From: Pleurostoma richardsiae
Lineage: Eukaryota > Ascomycota > Sordariomycetes > Calosphaeriales > Pleurostomataceae
NCBI GenBank assembly: GCA_030052745.1
Contig: JANBVO010000037.1
Span: 62,001 to 126,000, forward strand
Reading direction: 5' to 3'
Length of the DNA stretch: 64,000 nucleotides
Below are positions 46,497 through 57,906 of this stretch, one piece after another. Each line of letters opens with the position of its first letter. The stretch's first letter is position 1. A program made the position numbers and the translations under genes. A model generated the notes under the pieces. The model had not been told where the DNA came from. It did no database searches and worked only from the letters and a program-made list of their open reading frames with translations.

Positions 46497-47986
46497 TCAC
46501 TGAGGGCCGTGGATGAAGTTATAGATCGTCGGGATGTTCTCTGGGACCGTGTACTTATAGTTCTGCGCCGGCTCGTCCAGCTTGTTGCCATCCGCGACCC
46601 TCTGATACGCCAGCGGACCACGCAGCCACTTCTTCATGCGCTGACCGACTGAGTTCTCCGGGGGGTCAGAGGGGTCGTACTGGAACTGCGTCGGGAACAG
46701 GGGGTGATTCATGAAGTTGGCTACCTGTCCGGCCTACATTGTGTTCAATAGTCAGCAAAAAAGATGTCCTTAACACTAAAACAAGGTTCTTGAAGGTACT
46801 CACAGCAATGGCAGCAGCAGGACTCGTTCCGCCGTCGATGGCATAGTCCCCCATGCCGACGTCCCACACCCTGACGTTCAGACCCTGCGCGTACACGGTC
46901 AGGGGCACGTCAGTGGTGCCCGGGGAGGTGTGGCGAGCGAGCTGGCCGTTGGCGTTGACCGAGCCGACCAGGACGTACGGCGTGTCCGCGTACGCCATCG
47001 TTTGGGGTATGTAGTCCGTCGTCGGCTCAAACGGATCCTCGATGCCACCGTTCCCTGCCGAGAAGACCAGGACGGCGCCCTTGCTGTCCAGATCCTGCAG
47101 CACCGCCTTCATCTGCTTGTGGTACCAGTTATAGTAGGGCAGGCCCTTTGTCTTGGTGATGGCGTCAATGTTGCCGCCTGCGAGCTGATGTTAGCCCTGC
47201 CCGACTTCCGTCTCACTTTCTAATTTTGTGTGGTTGCAGACTTACTGAGTGTGTAGAGCACGACTGTCTTGCCGGGCTTCAGCGTCCCGTCGGCCAGGCA
47301 GTCCCGCACGTACATCAGAGCTGTCAGGGCGGCGTCGGTGGTGAACCCGTCCTCGACGATCTTGTTCTTCTTGTCCCAGATCGCGTAGCCCGCCTTGATC
47401 AGGTACAAACCCGCCTTGCGCGCCACCCCGTTCTGGAGCCCAGCCGCGAGGATGGCCATGCCCGTTCCGTGGCCCGCGGGCTTGCCGGTGTCCGGGTCGG
47501 GGTGGGCGTAGTCCTTCATATCGTCGGGGGTGTAGCGCCAGCCCTTGGCCTTCTGGTCGTCTGGCATGGGCGGGTTCCTGATCTCGGCAGGGACGGACCA
47601 GGTTCCCAGGGGCCGCGGGTTGCCGGGCTCTGTCCCGAAGTGCTAGCAACTCCCTGTTAGGGTTAAGCACATGCTGATCAAGGAGGAGGACATACCTGTG
47701 GTAAAGCCTCGTACTCGAAGCCCGTGTCGATTACTACTATGGAAACCCCCTGGCCTTGGGCCTCGTTGTCATATTCATACTTCCCGGAGTTTGGGTTGCT
47801 GTAGTCCAAGGGAGAGGATAACAAACAGAGATGCTTCTCTGCGCCAGGTTCCGTAACCCAGGCTCTTGCCTGTAGGTCATGAGAGTGGCTATCCCATGTT
47901 GTCTCGTTCCTGATGGCACGGCTCTGGACTATAGAGAGAAAGACGGCTAAGGAAAGAAGAGATGTAAGATAATTGAAAGGCTGCAT
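46497..47986 (-). CDS. Secreted subtilisin-like serine protease (S8)
   Basis: Model complement(join(46497..46733,46804..47177,47246..47642,47696..47986)), 432 residues; introns of 70, 68 and 53 nt. Residues 1 to about 22 are a signal peptide (MQPFNYLTSLLSLAVFLSIV). The catalytic triad can be read as Asp87 in VVIDTGFE, His155 in AGHGTGMAILAAG and Ser348 in DGGTSPAAAIA, with the oxyanion-hole Asn in VFSAGNGG. The Ser motif is GTSPAAA instead of the commoner GTSMAAP. No I9 inhibitor propeptide of normal length is seen: only about 60 residues lie between the signal peptide and the catalytic Asp. The C-terminal 80 residues after the Ser motif contain NFMNHPLFP and WLRGPLAYQRVADG. Likely an extracellular endopeptidase. 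The GTG-initiated upstream extension was rejected in favour of the ATG at 47986. Confidence 0.9.
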
Positions 47987-49145
47987 CTTTGCTATCTTCG
48001 GTGGATATCTCACGAGTCAACAACAAGGACACAGAACCAGAATCCTGGGATGTAGGAGCGGGAGTCTGGTTTATATCGAGTCCCGCTGCAAGCCATCACG
48101 ATTCACACGGGGTGTGTACTGTTGTCGAGTGAAGTATCATACACTGATTCAGCGGTATGCTTGTGTTTGCGGTGCTATTGGCGGATACAAGCTGATATGC
48201 AGTGAATCGGCATCCAGAAACGATGGTTCACTGCCGTTCTAGTACAGATTTCTGGCCATCCAGTCATGAGGGTAATATGGCACTGTAGATTGTACCCGAA
48301 TGTGAACCGGAAAGAGGTGACGAATATCAGAATTAGATCGTCAGGCTAGTCTCAATTAACTTCTGGGCTCCGAATACTACTGCAAGGGCACGTTCGTCCT
48401 GACCTAGGGAACTGAAAGTTGATATCTGGAGAAAGCGACGGTATATGAAAACATGCTGAGGTTCCTGGATAGTGAAGTTGGCGGTTGTGGTCACGTAGGA
48501 AAGTGCGCAGAGAGAACGAATTCATCGGGAATCTATGGGAAGAAAGGGGCTAGGAACATTTGTCAGTTCAAAATCTCTATGTGAATAAGTCTCCATGAGT
48601 GGCAAGCGTCTCCAGTTGCTGATGTCAAGCCGGGCTGCTGTTGACATAGATATCCTTGACCGTGGCTCATGACTACCACAATTCCGTCTGATCCTCAACC
48701 TCCCCGTATCAAGCCAAAAAGGGCCCAAAGTCTTCAACGGGGCAGGACCATAAGAACCACGTAGCGCCTTGGGGAAGGCCTCCCGGAGGAAAAAATAGGT
48801 GTTTTCCGGTCGCGCTTGCGATTCGTTTTGCCCTACGTTCGACTCCTTCCCTTCAACCTCACATTTCTTCTTGCCCCTTTTTGTGTCCTTTTTTGTTCTC
48901 TCTGATTCCTCGAACGACACTGCTGTGGCTTCTTTTCCTTTCCTCTCGCCTTATCTATACCAGATTGTCATGTCTGATTTCCTCAGAGATAATGTCCATT
49001 GGTTGCTATTTGTTAGATGTCCTACAGTTGTTCCAGTTGCCTGACCATAGAGAGCCAACTCTCGCTCCAGTATTATTAGCAAGCCGGCGTCTAATGAAGC
49101 ACATAAGTCAATGTGCAAGCCGATCTCGACAGTAATTAAGCTCCC
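47987..49145. other. Intergenic, no supported gene
   Basis: Contains the subtilase promoter and the 3' side of the F-box gene. A pyrimidine-rich stretch lies at about 48838-48960. No supported coding region. Confidence 0.4.
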
Positions 49146-50573
49146 TCAAAGGTTCCGCAGCTGAAGTCTCGTCACAAGTGGCCAGCCTTCATGATCCCAT
49201 TGGATCTGTCCTTTCGTGATATCGTCACTAACCGCCTGGACATCAATCACTTGTCCATCCTCATCCCTCTCAGCCTCAAACACGATGCCAGTCCCGCAAT
49301 GGCTATTGCAGATGGCGAGGCGTCGCAATTTGGGACATTTCTCGAAGAAGATATCGGCAACCTCGGTCCTGCATTTTCTGAACGTCGCTGGCCAAACCAA
49401 ATCCAGCACTTCCTCCATCATTTTATCGTATTCCTCCTCGTGGTCGTAGTAGTCTTCTGATTCGTCGTCCGAGTCTATCGCAAGATGAAAGTTACGACTC
49501 AAATCATCCATGTAGATAAGCATCTCGTCCGTGATGTGCAGTTCTTCCAGGTTAGGTAACTCGGCGAAATGCTCTGCTATTTCCTGTGCCATGATATTAG
49601 TCAGACCTCTGTATTCTCGCGCTGAATGATTGCGACTCACCGGTGTCAAGGGGGTCTCTAAGTAGTCTCCCAAGTCGAAATTGCCCCGAATAATAAGTTG
49701 TCGCACGTTGCTGATGATGTCGCCGAAGTCTGTGCTCAAGTCAGAATAATTGGAGGCTATCTTCATAGGTTGGCTGAGCTTACCCTGTGTATCCTCGGCG
49801 CTCCAAGCTGAGCTCGCAAATGGATCGCGGTCGCAGGGGTTTTCGGCACTCTTGTCCATTATGAACCATTTCAAAGAAGGGAGCTCCGCAAAGGCCCTGT
49901 AGAGATCCGCCGACGAGAGGAAGAATTGCCCGGGAAGCCTCACGACCTCGAGATTGGGGGTCATGACTTCAAGACCGGAAAGGCGGACTTTTGCATCGAG
50001 GAAATTACCTAGCCACAAGACTTTGAGATTGGGAAGGGACACCGGCGAATACTCCAGACACGACCTCAGTGTGGATGTGATCAGAGGGGATGAGCAGCAA
50101 CTCATGAGAAGGGCAATCTCTTCAAGCCGCGGCATGGATTGCCACAGGCCCAGCAGGACAGCTGGGATCTGATAATGGTATATCTCGTGCTTGCAAGCCT
50201 TGAAGATGAAAGTCCTGCACGAGTCAGTCGGGGTGGTATGTAGAGTGAGATCTCTAACTCACTGGATGCTGTGTAGCACGGCTGTGTTGTCGCTGCCCTC
50301 AAATAGCTGCAGGTCCCCATAATCCTGTCGCACGGTCTTGTTCCACCTGCCCCCAATCATCACGGAACGGAAGAGCGTTGGTATGGACAGCGCACGGAGC
50401 CTCTTGTTGACGCGAGATAGAGCGTCCAGAGGCCATGATCCTGAATGAAAAGGCGAGATCCGCAGCCGTCTTAGGTTCGCGCATGCATCTATGATCTCGA
50501 GGAGCAGTTCATCTGGGAGATCTATCAAGTAGGGCCCCGGTTGTCGTTTTGCGACGACCGTAGAAGTCGCCAT
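49146..50573 (-). CDS. F-box protein with leucine-rich C-terminal part
   Basis: Model complement(join(49146..49583,49641..50214,50263..50573)), 440 residues. The N-terminal F-box at about 13-70 reads YLIDLPDELLLEIIDACA and LDALSRVNKRLRALSIPTLF, the typical start of fungal F-box/LRR-type adaptors that bind Skp1 in SCF ubiquitin ligases. After a 48-nt intron (GTGAGT, CAG, phase 2) the chain has repeated leucine-rich units, for example LPNLKVLWLGNFLD, TPNLEVVRLPGQF, LPNLEELHITDEM and CPKLRRLAICNSH. A second intron (49584-49640, 57 nt, GTGAGT donor, CTGAC branch, CAG acceptor) is a multiple of three without a stop, so the gene also reads through as 459 residues. A highly acidic loop (DSDDESEDYYDHEEEYD) follows. 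The substrate is unknown. Confidence 0.82.
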
Positions 50574-51726
50574 GCTCAGAAGCTAGAGAGTGGCCGGAAA
50601 CGCCTCCCTGCATCTGGAAGAAGGAGGTTGAGGAGGCCGAGGAGGTTGAGGCGTGCGAGGCACTCGCACGTAGGGTGCCCAGTCGCGTAAGAAGGATCAA
50701 AAGTCTCATGGGTCGGGGGGTCGATGTGTATCTGTGGTCTATCTGACGATCGTGGTGGCCGAGAGGGGAGGAAGGCGACGTCTAAGGAGGTCGAGACACG
50801 CGACAAAGGAGTTGCAATGGTCAAGTTGATGGAGGATGACAGGTGTCTCAACAAAAGCACCATGGAGAAGCCGCGTCGCGGCTGATGAGGAGGCTGTTGG
50901 AAGAAGGGAAGAGTTGAAGAGGCAGCGAGGGATTGCGTGGAAGAAGTCTTCTCTTCCTGACCCAGGTATCTAGGTATCTAGGTAAGATAGGTACCTTGGG
51001 TACCCAAGGTAAGATGAGTACCGTAATGGGTCGTGGAAATGCCTCAGGCACCGTGTAGGCCGAGATGCCTTCTTTGCTTGGGAAGGTACGATCCTAGCAG
51101 GTTGCAGGCATGAAAGGTTACGCCCGGCCTTGTGTTGTCGTTGGTGAGGGAGGTGCGGCGTATGCAGCCAAGGTAACCTAGGTACCTGCGTAGGTAGGTA
51201 GGTAAGGAAGGTACTCATCCAGAAACCTCAGGCACAGTACCTCAACCCTCGACCAGATTGATGACGTTGTGAGTGTGCACCCAACCGGACGGGCAGAGGC
51301 CGCGCAGCTCCTTCCTTCTCTGCCTACCCGGTACCTTGGGTAGGGAGGCCACGATGACCAAAGCCTGGTATTTAAGCGACAACCAGGACCTACAGACAGC
51401 TCTGCTGACTAAGGGCATCCTCCACGATAATGATGCCCATGCCCTGCCAGATATCACGACCGTTAATCAGAGCAATGTGAAATACGGAGCTCTTGACTGA
51501 CATTTAAGACCTGATTAAGCCTCTACGGGGACTTCCCGGCCATCTACAATACCCAGATGCATGGTCCATCGCGACAAACAGAATGCTGCAAGGATCTAAT
51601 GTTATCTGCAGAAGACATAAAGGCTCGCAAAAACACTCGCGGTCAGATCTACATGATCTAAGAAAACCTGCACGCTCCCGAACGCCCTTCGAAGCGAACA
51701 ATCAAAGAAAGCCAACCATTGTTCTA
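50574..51726. other. Intergenic with CCTAGGTA-type repeats
   Basis: Upstream of the F-box gene and downstream of the calpain gene. No supported gene. It contains dense AGGTA/TACCT motifs and a perfect 20-bp palindrome, described separately. Confidence 0.45.
50964..51212. repeat. AGGTA/TACCT-rich repeat cluster with palindrome
   Basis: Two clusters, 50964-51012 and 51170-51212, are built from repeated CTAGGTAT, AGGTA and TACCTAGGTA units, and a related CCTTGGGTAGGG lies near 51332. Positions 50992-51011 form a perfect 20-bp palindrome. Similar CCTAGGTA motifs occur singly near 1690, 4240 and 29440, so this is a motif used repeatedly across the window, in non-coding DNA only. Confidence 0.8.
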
Positions 51727-54700
51727 TCAGGCAGTCTTACCGGCGTCATCGTCATCACTGTCGTCGCGTTTATGCTTGTCGCCGGCCTCCTCGTCCTTTC
51801 CCTTGTCTTTTTGGTCGAGAGGTGATGAGGGTTCCTGAGAGTCCTCTGACCGGGCCTGCGAGAAGTAATCATCCTCCTGCTCTTTCTCAGGAGGCACCGG
51901 CGTGAGACTCTCCCCGTCACTCGAGCCTTCTTCACCCTGCTTGGGGACATCTAGGGCATCCTTATCCTCGGCTTTCTTCTCTCCCGTAACCCTCTCAAAT
52001 TCAGAGGTCATCCGGACGATGATGGTCGGGTACGACGCGAAGCCATCAGCGACCTTCTTGTCGGATTCCTCCTGTTTTCGCTTGTCCTCGGCCTCCTTCT
52101 CCCTCTTCTCCCGCTCTCTCCTCTCCTCCTCCCTCGCCGCAGATTCACGCTGACCCCCGGCATTAACCTGCCCATTGTCGAGGTCCACCTCGCCCTTCTC
52201 ACCCATGCCGTTTTCCTCGAGCTCGCCGCCTTCCATGACAACACGCAGCTCAAGATTCTCGTCCTTCGAGTAGACTCGGAAGCCCACGATGCAGATGGCG
52301 TTCCACGGGTCGGGAGTATCCGGCTCCTCGTCATCTGACTCCTCCTTCTTCGCCGCTGGGGCAGGGGCCGGCGCCATGCGCGGCTTGGGGGACATGTCGT
52401 CACTGGAGTACAGCTCCTCCCAGTCCTCAACTGGTGAATCTGATGAGTTGCCGTCTGACTCCTCCACTGGAGTAGGCGCGGGTTTGGGCTTGGTATCGGT
52501 CGCTGTGCTAGGAGCAGGCTTTGACGCAGCATCGGAAGTCTGCTTGTCTGGCTTGTCTGCATCGGTGGCAGCAGCTGTGGGCGGCGCAGGAGGGCCGCCA
52601 GACACAGCCGAGGCATCAACTGGCGGCACAGCGACCTTGTCATCGTCAGCCCCGGCTGGTTCAGCCCTGTCACTGCTAGGACTGTCCTGAGGCGTCTCCT
52701 GAGGAGTCATCTGCGGAGTGCTATTGCTTGAGCTCATGGCACTCTCACTCTGATCTCGCTCTCTGCGCGCAGCTTTAACCTCCGCTTTCTTTCCTTCCTC
52801 TTTCGTCGTCTGAACTTCATTCTGCTTTGGCTCATCCTTCGTCTTCTGATTCTCTTTGGTCTTCCGACGCTCCCGCTTCTCGGCATTCTTCTTGCTCTGC
52901 TTCTTCTGGATGTCGCGCTGCACGTGTCTCTTCTCCCACATCTTCCGCCGCTCCTTCTGGCGCGCCTCACTCGCCTTCTTCTGATCCGTCTTCTTGCGCA
53001 GCTTGGCGAGCTTCTCTAGATGGGCGGCACCCTTGCTGTGCGCGAGGTCATACGCGTGGCCAACTTGAGAGAGTTTCTCATTCTCGACGCGACGCTTACA
53101 CTCTCGCTTGACAACATCTTCGACGCTCAGCGCGTTCGAGCTCCGCTCAGCCATGACACGGATGAAGACAGTGTAGGATCCCGCGGCCATGTCGGGCAAA
53201 TCTACAGAGACAGAGCGGTCCATCAGGTAGTTGCCGTGCGACCGGACGATGTAGTCCTCAGCACCAGGACGCCCCTGTGCGTGTACCCGGAACCCTAGCC
53301 GAAAGCTGTACTGGCCCCCTAGGCCCTTGAAGTACCGAGCATCCAGCTGTGATAATACGAGTACTACAGGCGAGTCCTTCGTCAGCTTGAAGTGGAACTT
53401 CTCGTTGTACTGCGCCTGCCACGGCACCTCGACACCGATCCAGCGCTGGCAGCACCGCCATTCTGGGGAACGAAAGAGGCGTGTCCGATCGAAATGTTGA
53501 TACTTGTTGAGGAGATCGCGGTACGAAATCCAGAAGATAGAGTCGCCGCCGAAGGAGTGGCCGAGTTCCTCCTGCACCTCGGTCGTCCACTCCTTGGACC
53601 CATCGGACCAGGCACCCTCCCAGTTGCCTTTCTTGATCTTCCCCCATGGGTTTCTGAGCTTCACGAGGCGCGTACCATTCTTGAGAGTCCTAGCCTCCAT
53701 AATGACATACGCATGGCCTTCCGTGATTCCTTCCCTTTCACCATAACCTCCACCTAAAAGGCCAGTTGAACAACCAAACAGGAACTCCTGGTTCACCCTG
53801 CTCAGCTCGTTCTCCCAGAACATCTCGGTATCGAAAATATCACTTGCGAGAAGTTCTGTCGTGACGCCTCCGCTGAGGTCCTCAAGTGCCTCGCCGATCC
53901 ATCCACCAGAAAGGCAAGCATAATCGCCGTGAGCCTTCGCATACGCCTTCTCGATCAGAGGAACCCAAGTCTCATTCTGGTCCTTGCATTGAGCGAAGAA
54001 AAGCGCCTTCGAGCCGGTCTGGTACGTCTTACGGTAGACGCGCTCTACATCCTCACGATCAATCTGCTGCAGCAGATCGCGCTGCATAGACGGCGAATCC
54101 CAGCAGGGCGACTTCAGGTATAGTTTGTCGTCAACAATGGCGTGGATCCATTCCCCGTCCCGAAAAAAGACGAAGCCGTAGATACCAATCTTGGTGTCAT
54201 ACTCGACGCAGATCCGTTTGATACCTTCCTCCACGTTCGCGAGACCAGTCAAACTAGCGACGAACCAGCAGTTGCCGAGGTTACCTTGCTTAATATCGGA
54301 AGGAAGCAGCTTATCCATGAAAGTAGGCTTCTCGAAGATCTCATGGACCCGCTTGACGGCCTTAGGGATGTTGGCGCTCGGGCTGAGCATATTGGACATG
54401 CTAATGTCGAACTTCCTCTGGCCGAGGCTATTGAGGCAGTTTCCTTTCTCCCACTTCAGGTCCCAGTCCAGATCCCAACCCGGATCTCTGTATCTTGTGT
54501 TCACTCTCCGGCACTCAGCGATGATCTTGCGCACCTTGCGGCGGCACTCTTCGGCGGCTCGCTCATAGCCGGAAGAGAGAAGCTCGTTGGCCCGCTCCCC
54601 AGATGTGGACGGCGGTACGGGCGAGAAAGGCAGCACGGTCAAAGCCTTGCTGAACTTCTTCTGCTGGAAACGCTCCCATATCTTGTTGATGCCTTCCTGC

Positions 54701-54930
54701 GGAGGCGGCTTCGGCTTCTTCTTTTTCTTCTCTTCCTCTTTGGTGTTGGTCGCTGCTGCACCTAATGAGACGCGCGTGGGATACTCTGGTGCGGGAGGGC
54801 TTCGACGGCGGTGGTGCCTTCGCTGCTTGCGCTCTCGATATCGGTGCTGTGAAGAGGACTCGAAAGCCGATGACTCGGAGTCGGAATCCGAGGATGAAGA
54901 AGAGGAGTAACGGACGTACTTCTTCCCCAT
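51727..54930 (-). CDS. Calpain-family cysteine protease
   Basis: Single-exon gene of 1067 residues from the ATG at 54930; an in-frame ATG at 55194 would add 88 unconserved residues. The CysPc domain (about 150-470) has the complete triad: Cys221 in QGNLGNCWFVAS, His406 in TEGHAYVIMEA and Asn427 in LRNPWGKIKKGNWEGAW. A beta-sandwich calpain C2-like domain III follows at about 490-640 (FHFKLTKDSPVVLVLSQLD, YSFRLGFRVHAQ). The N-terminus is Ser-rich then Arg/Lys-rich. The last 400 residues are extremely charged (Lys/Glu coiled coil, then Pro/Ala/Asp-rich) with a late ordered island WNAICIVGFRVYSKDENLEL. Calpains are Ca-dependent or Ca-independent processing proteases in the cytosol. It differs from the pH-signalling PalB/Rim13 calpains in lacking an obvious MIT domain, so a different role is likely. 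Confidence 0.92.
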   Translation of the reverse strand: MGKKYVRYSSSSSSDSDSESSAFESSSQHRYRERKQRRHHRRRSPPAPEYPTRVSLGAAATNTKEEEKKKKKPKPPPQEGINKIWERFQQKKFSKALTVLPFSPVPPSTSGERANELLSSGYERAAEECRRKVRKIIAECRRVNTRYRDPGWDLDWDLKWEKGNCLNSLGQRKFDISMSNMLSPSANIPKAVKRVHEIFEKPTFMDKLLPSDIKQGNLGNCWFVASLTGLANVEEGIKRICVEYDTKIGIYGFVFFRDGEWIHAIVDDKLYLKSPCWDSPSMQRDLLQQIDREDVERVYRKTYQTGSKALFFAQCKDQNETWVPLIEKAYAKAHGDYACLSGGWIGEALEDLSGGVTTELLASDIFDTEMFWENELSRVNQEFLFGCSTGLLGGGYGEREGITEGHAYVIMEARTLKNGTRLVKLRNPWGKIKKGNWEGAWSDGSKEWTTEVQEELGHSFGGDSIFWISYRDLLNKYQHFDRTRLFRSPEWRCCQRWIGVEVPWQAQYNEKFHFKLTKDSPVVLVLSQLDARYFKGLGGQYSFRLGFRVHAQGRPGAEDYIVRSHGNYLMDRSVSVDLPDMAAGSYTVFIRVMAERSSNALSVEDVVKRECKRRVENEKLSQVGHAYDLAHSKGAAHLEKLAKLRKKTDQKKASEARQKERRKMWEKRHVQRDIQKKQSKKNAEKRERRKTKENQKTKDEPKQNEVQTTKEEGKKAEVKAARRERDQSESAMSSSNSTPQMTPQETPQDSPSSDRAEPAGADDDKVAVPPVDASAVSGGPPAPPTAAATDADKPDKQTSDAASKPAPSTATDTKPKPAPTPVEESDGNSSDSPVEDWEELYSSDDMSPKPRMAPAPAPAAKKEESDDEEPDTPDPWNAICIVGFRVYSKDENLELRVVMEGGELEENGMGEKGEVDLDNGQVNAGGQRESAAREEERREREKREKEAEDKRKQEESDKKVADGFASYPTIIVRMTSEFERVTGEKKAEDKDALDVPKQGEEGSSDGESLTPVPPEKEQEDDYFSQARSEDSQEPSSPLDQKDKGKDEEAGDKHKRDDSDDDDAGKTA

Positions 54931-57599
54931 TGTGCCGATGGTATGCCGGCGGCTGAGGGATAGGGTATCGTTGATGGTTGGGGGTGCCCAAGTGTCGTGG
55001 GGCCAGCACGGTTCTGAACCGAAGCCCAGGAGATTTGAGGACGTATGGATTGAAGATCCACGTCTGAATTCAAGAGGACAGAGAGGACAAAAGAAGTTAA
55101 GGGGAATGGCGAGCTCCCGAGACCGGGGGACCTGGACGGTTGCGCTAGTCAGTCTCGAACTGGAATCACGAGTCCGGGGCGTGGAAGCTCTCATCCTAGG
55201 AAGCGAAGAGGAACACTAACCGGTGGGCCGTTGCTCAATGGCGGGAGTCGATCTGTCGAGTGAAACAGGTGCCGCTAGATCCAGTGTCCCGTCTATCAAA
55301 TCAAGCCGGTGGCGGATATGTGTCGAGTCCCTTGAAAATGTGGTGGAGATGACTCCGGTCTAGACTGATCGGCAAGGCTACGCCCACTCGGAATCCCAGG
55401 GGTCCAGATAACGACAATTCAGGGGCTTTTCGGTAGGAATTGTACCCAGATATCGATAACGTGAAGGGAAAAGGCGGGGAGCGGGGAGCGTTTTCGAGAA
55501 CTGTTCTAGACGAGCTGTCCCTCCCAAGGTGCGCTCAACGGTTTATTATGCATAGTGTTGGGGCACGGGCATGCGTCTGCGCAGCTGCACACTGTCTATT
55601 CAACGTGGGGACGATAATCGTTGCAGGTGACAGGCAGGAAGGCAAGCAGGCAGAAAAGGAAGACGAGACCAGAATCTAGACCGGGGGAAGTGGGAATGAA
55701 GCCAGGCGAGAGGGCCAAGGGCTCACCCACCAGGCAGAAGGCGGCCGCCATCCGGAGGCAAGGGCCTCCATTTTCGTGACGGCGACGCGCAGCGAGGCCG
55801 CATGCCGACGAGTTGCGAATCGATCAACGCAGGAAGCAGGGGTGCGAGAACAAGGGAGGACTGTAGGCGACACTGCTCGTCCTGGCTTGCCGGCCGCAGG
55901 GCAAAGCCTGGAATGGCGGCGGCATCTGGGGCGCGCGGCGCTGCAGTCGTCGACGTCGGGGGTGGAGTCTCGACGTCAAAAGGCCCCGACCCGGCCGCCC
56001 CCTTGGACCCCTCGAAAATGCGGGCCCCTTTGTCCCACCGACAATCTGCAGTCCCACCCACACTCCGATAAAGATTGGTACACTTGGTCGGGGAGGGATG
56101 GCCGTCGTCCGGCGCTGCTGCTGCTTCTGTGATGTGCCCTGCATTGCGTTACGGGTCGTTGCAGTAGTCTGCTCGTCGTTCTCCTCTATACGGAGTGGAT
56201 GGTTACGCGGCGGGGGTTGGGAGTTTAGACTCTCCCTTTTTGGAAGAAGGGCCATCTTTCGTTACGATTTTGCATGCTCTTTGGGGTGGGCTCTCAGCAT
56301 TGGGAATACCGAAGGGCATCCAGAGTGGCAGAGTAGCAGAGAGGCTTCTCACTTCCGCCCTACCCTCGTAGTCGCCCGCTACGCGAGTCAATTTGGACGC
56401 CGAAGGAGCGAGTAATGGAATCGGACCTGCTCCACGCGATAAGCTGACGTGCTCCGGGAAGCCGATATACGACGGGCTACAAACTGACGGGCCGGTCACC
56501 TCGTCCAAGGCTTACGACGAAGTATCTTCGAGGTGGACCGCCGGAACAAGACGGACAGCGATTCCTCAGGGTTCGCGACGATCTCGCACCCGATAGCTCA
56601 CCTCTTGCCCACTCTGAGGGCGATCCCCTTTCCTGGAGGCAAAATTAGAGGATGGCTGGACGGTCACCGCCAGACGGAGAGGCCAAGAGTCATGCAACCT
56701 CCCCACACCGCGATTTCTACACCGACCCGATAACGAATTGATAAGCAGCTCCCGATATCGAGGGGAATCAATTGTGTAACACTTGAGCCCTTATTGCCCC
56801 CTCAAGCCCCTTTGTTGGGATATTATTTGCCGACCCCCGTTCTCGCCTCGGGATCGCCCCTATTCCCGGCTGCCCCGACGGCAAACCTCAAGAAGATCCG
56901 GAAGGATTCGAAATCAGGAGACTGATGATATTCCAAGATCACCCCGCGAATCCAAGCAGATCAGTCACTCAAAAGCGCTAACCGAGCAGCCAGAAGACCC
57001 TGGACCCGGCCAGCCAGTGGATGCCCACCACAAAACGGTGGACAATTGGCAATCTGACAGGCATTCCCCCAACCACTCAGAGCCGCCTGGATGCAAATGG
57101 TGCATGATCCCCCCCGCATATCCCGCCATCGTTCCACTCCGTATCAGCCGCACAACCTGTCGACCGCCTCGTTCTGCCGACGCCGCTCTGCAGCTCTGTA
57201 ACAGCGGCGGCGCTTAGCACGGCACTGCATGGCATCTTCGTCCGACGCTATCAGTTTTCCCGTGAATCCGGGCCTATCTTCCATGGTCGGACGGTCTAGG
57301 AGGGAGACCGCGCGCGAGTCAGGGTGGTCTCTCGCCGAATCCGAGTCGTGCACGTGGAACTGGCACAAAGCGGCCCGTCTGCTGCTGCATGGCAGAGCGC
57401 GTGGGATTTTTACACGACTGCCGCTAAGGTCGGTCGCCGGCTGCGGGAGGCGTGGGCCCCGCCCTGGCCGCTAGGAAGGCCACTCCGGGCCATCCGGCGA
57501 TGTCGGAGGTCCGCTTCGCCTTTCCCAATGCACAGGCATGGATCCTGGACGTGAACTTAACGGAAGAAGAAGAAAGCACTCCGCAAAATAAACGCTAAG
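54931..57599. other. 2.7-kb gene-poor stretch
   Basis: Includes the calpain promoter. GC-rich with many overlapping short frames on both strands, none recognisable. Towards 57580 the composition shifts abruptly to AT-rich. Confidence 0.4.
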
Positions 57600-57906
57600 T
57601 TTTAAGATCCCAGGATCTAACAGGCCTCGGGGGACCTCCTAGAACAGAGCTTACAGAGAGGAATCGATGAACATATATACTAGTCTTCTTGGTCCATTTG
57701 GAATAAGTTCAAAAGAGTCTAGAATTGTATGTAGAATAGGGGTCTGTCCAGTGATCCAGCTGACATTTCGACCTGGATGTATTGCGATGAAATTGGTGGA
57801 CCTACCTACCCTAATATACTTAAGCCCCGAATAATAAAGAAGTCAACGCCGAGTATCAACTCTTATACGTCCTATGCCCGCAATTCATCTCGGACTTTCG
57901 TCAAGA

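Noticed and set aside
55723-56415. Overlapping 100-140 codon frames on both strands
   Set aside because: GC-rich sequence gives long random frames here; no start context, splice sites or family resemblance.
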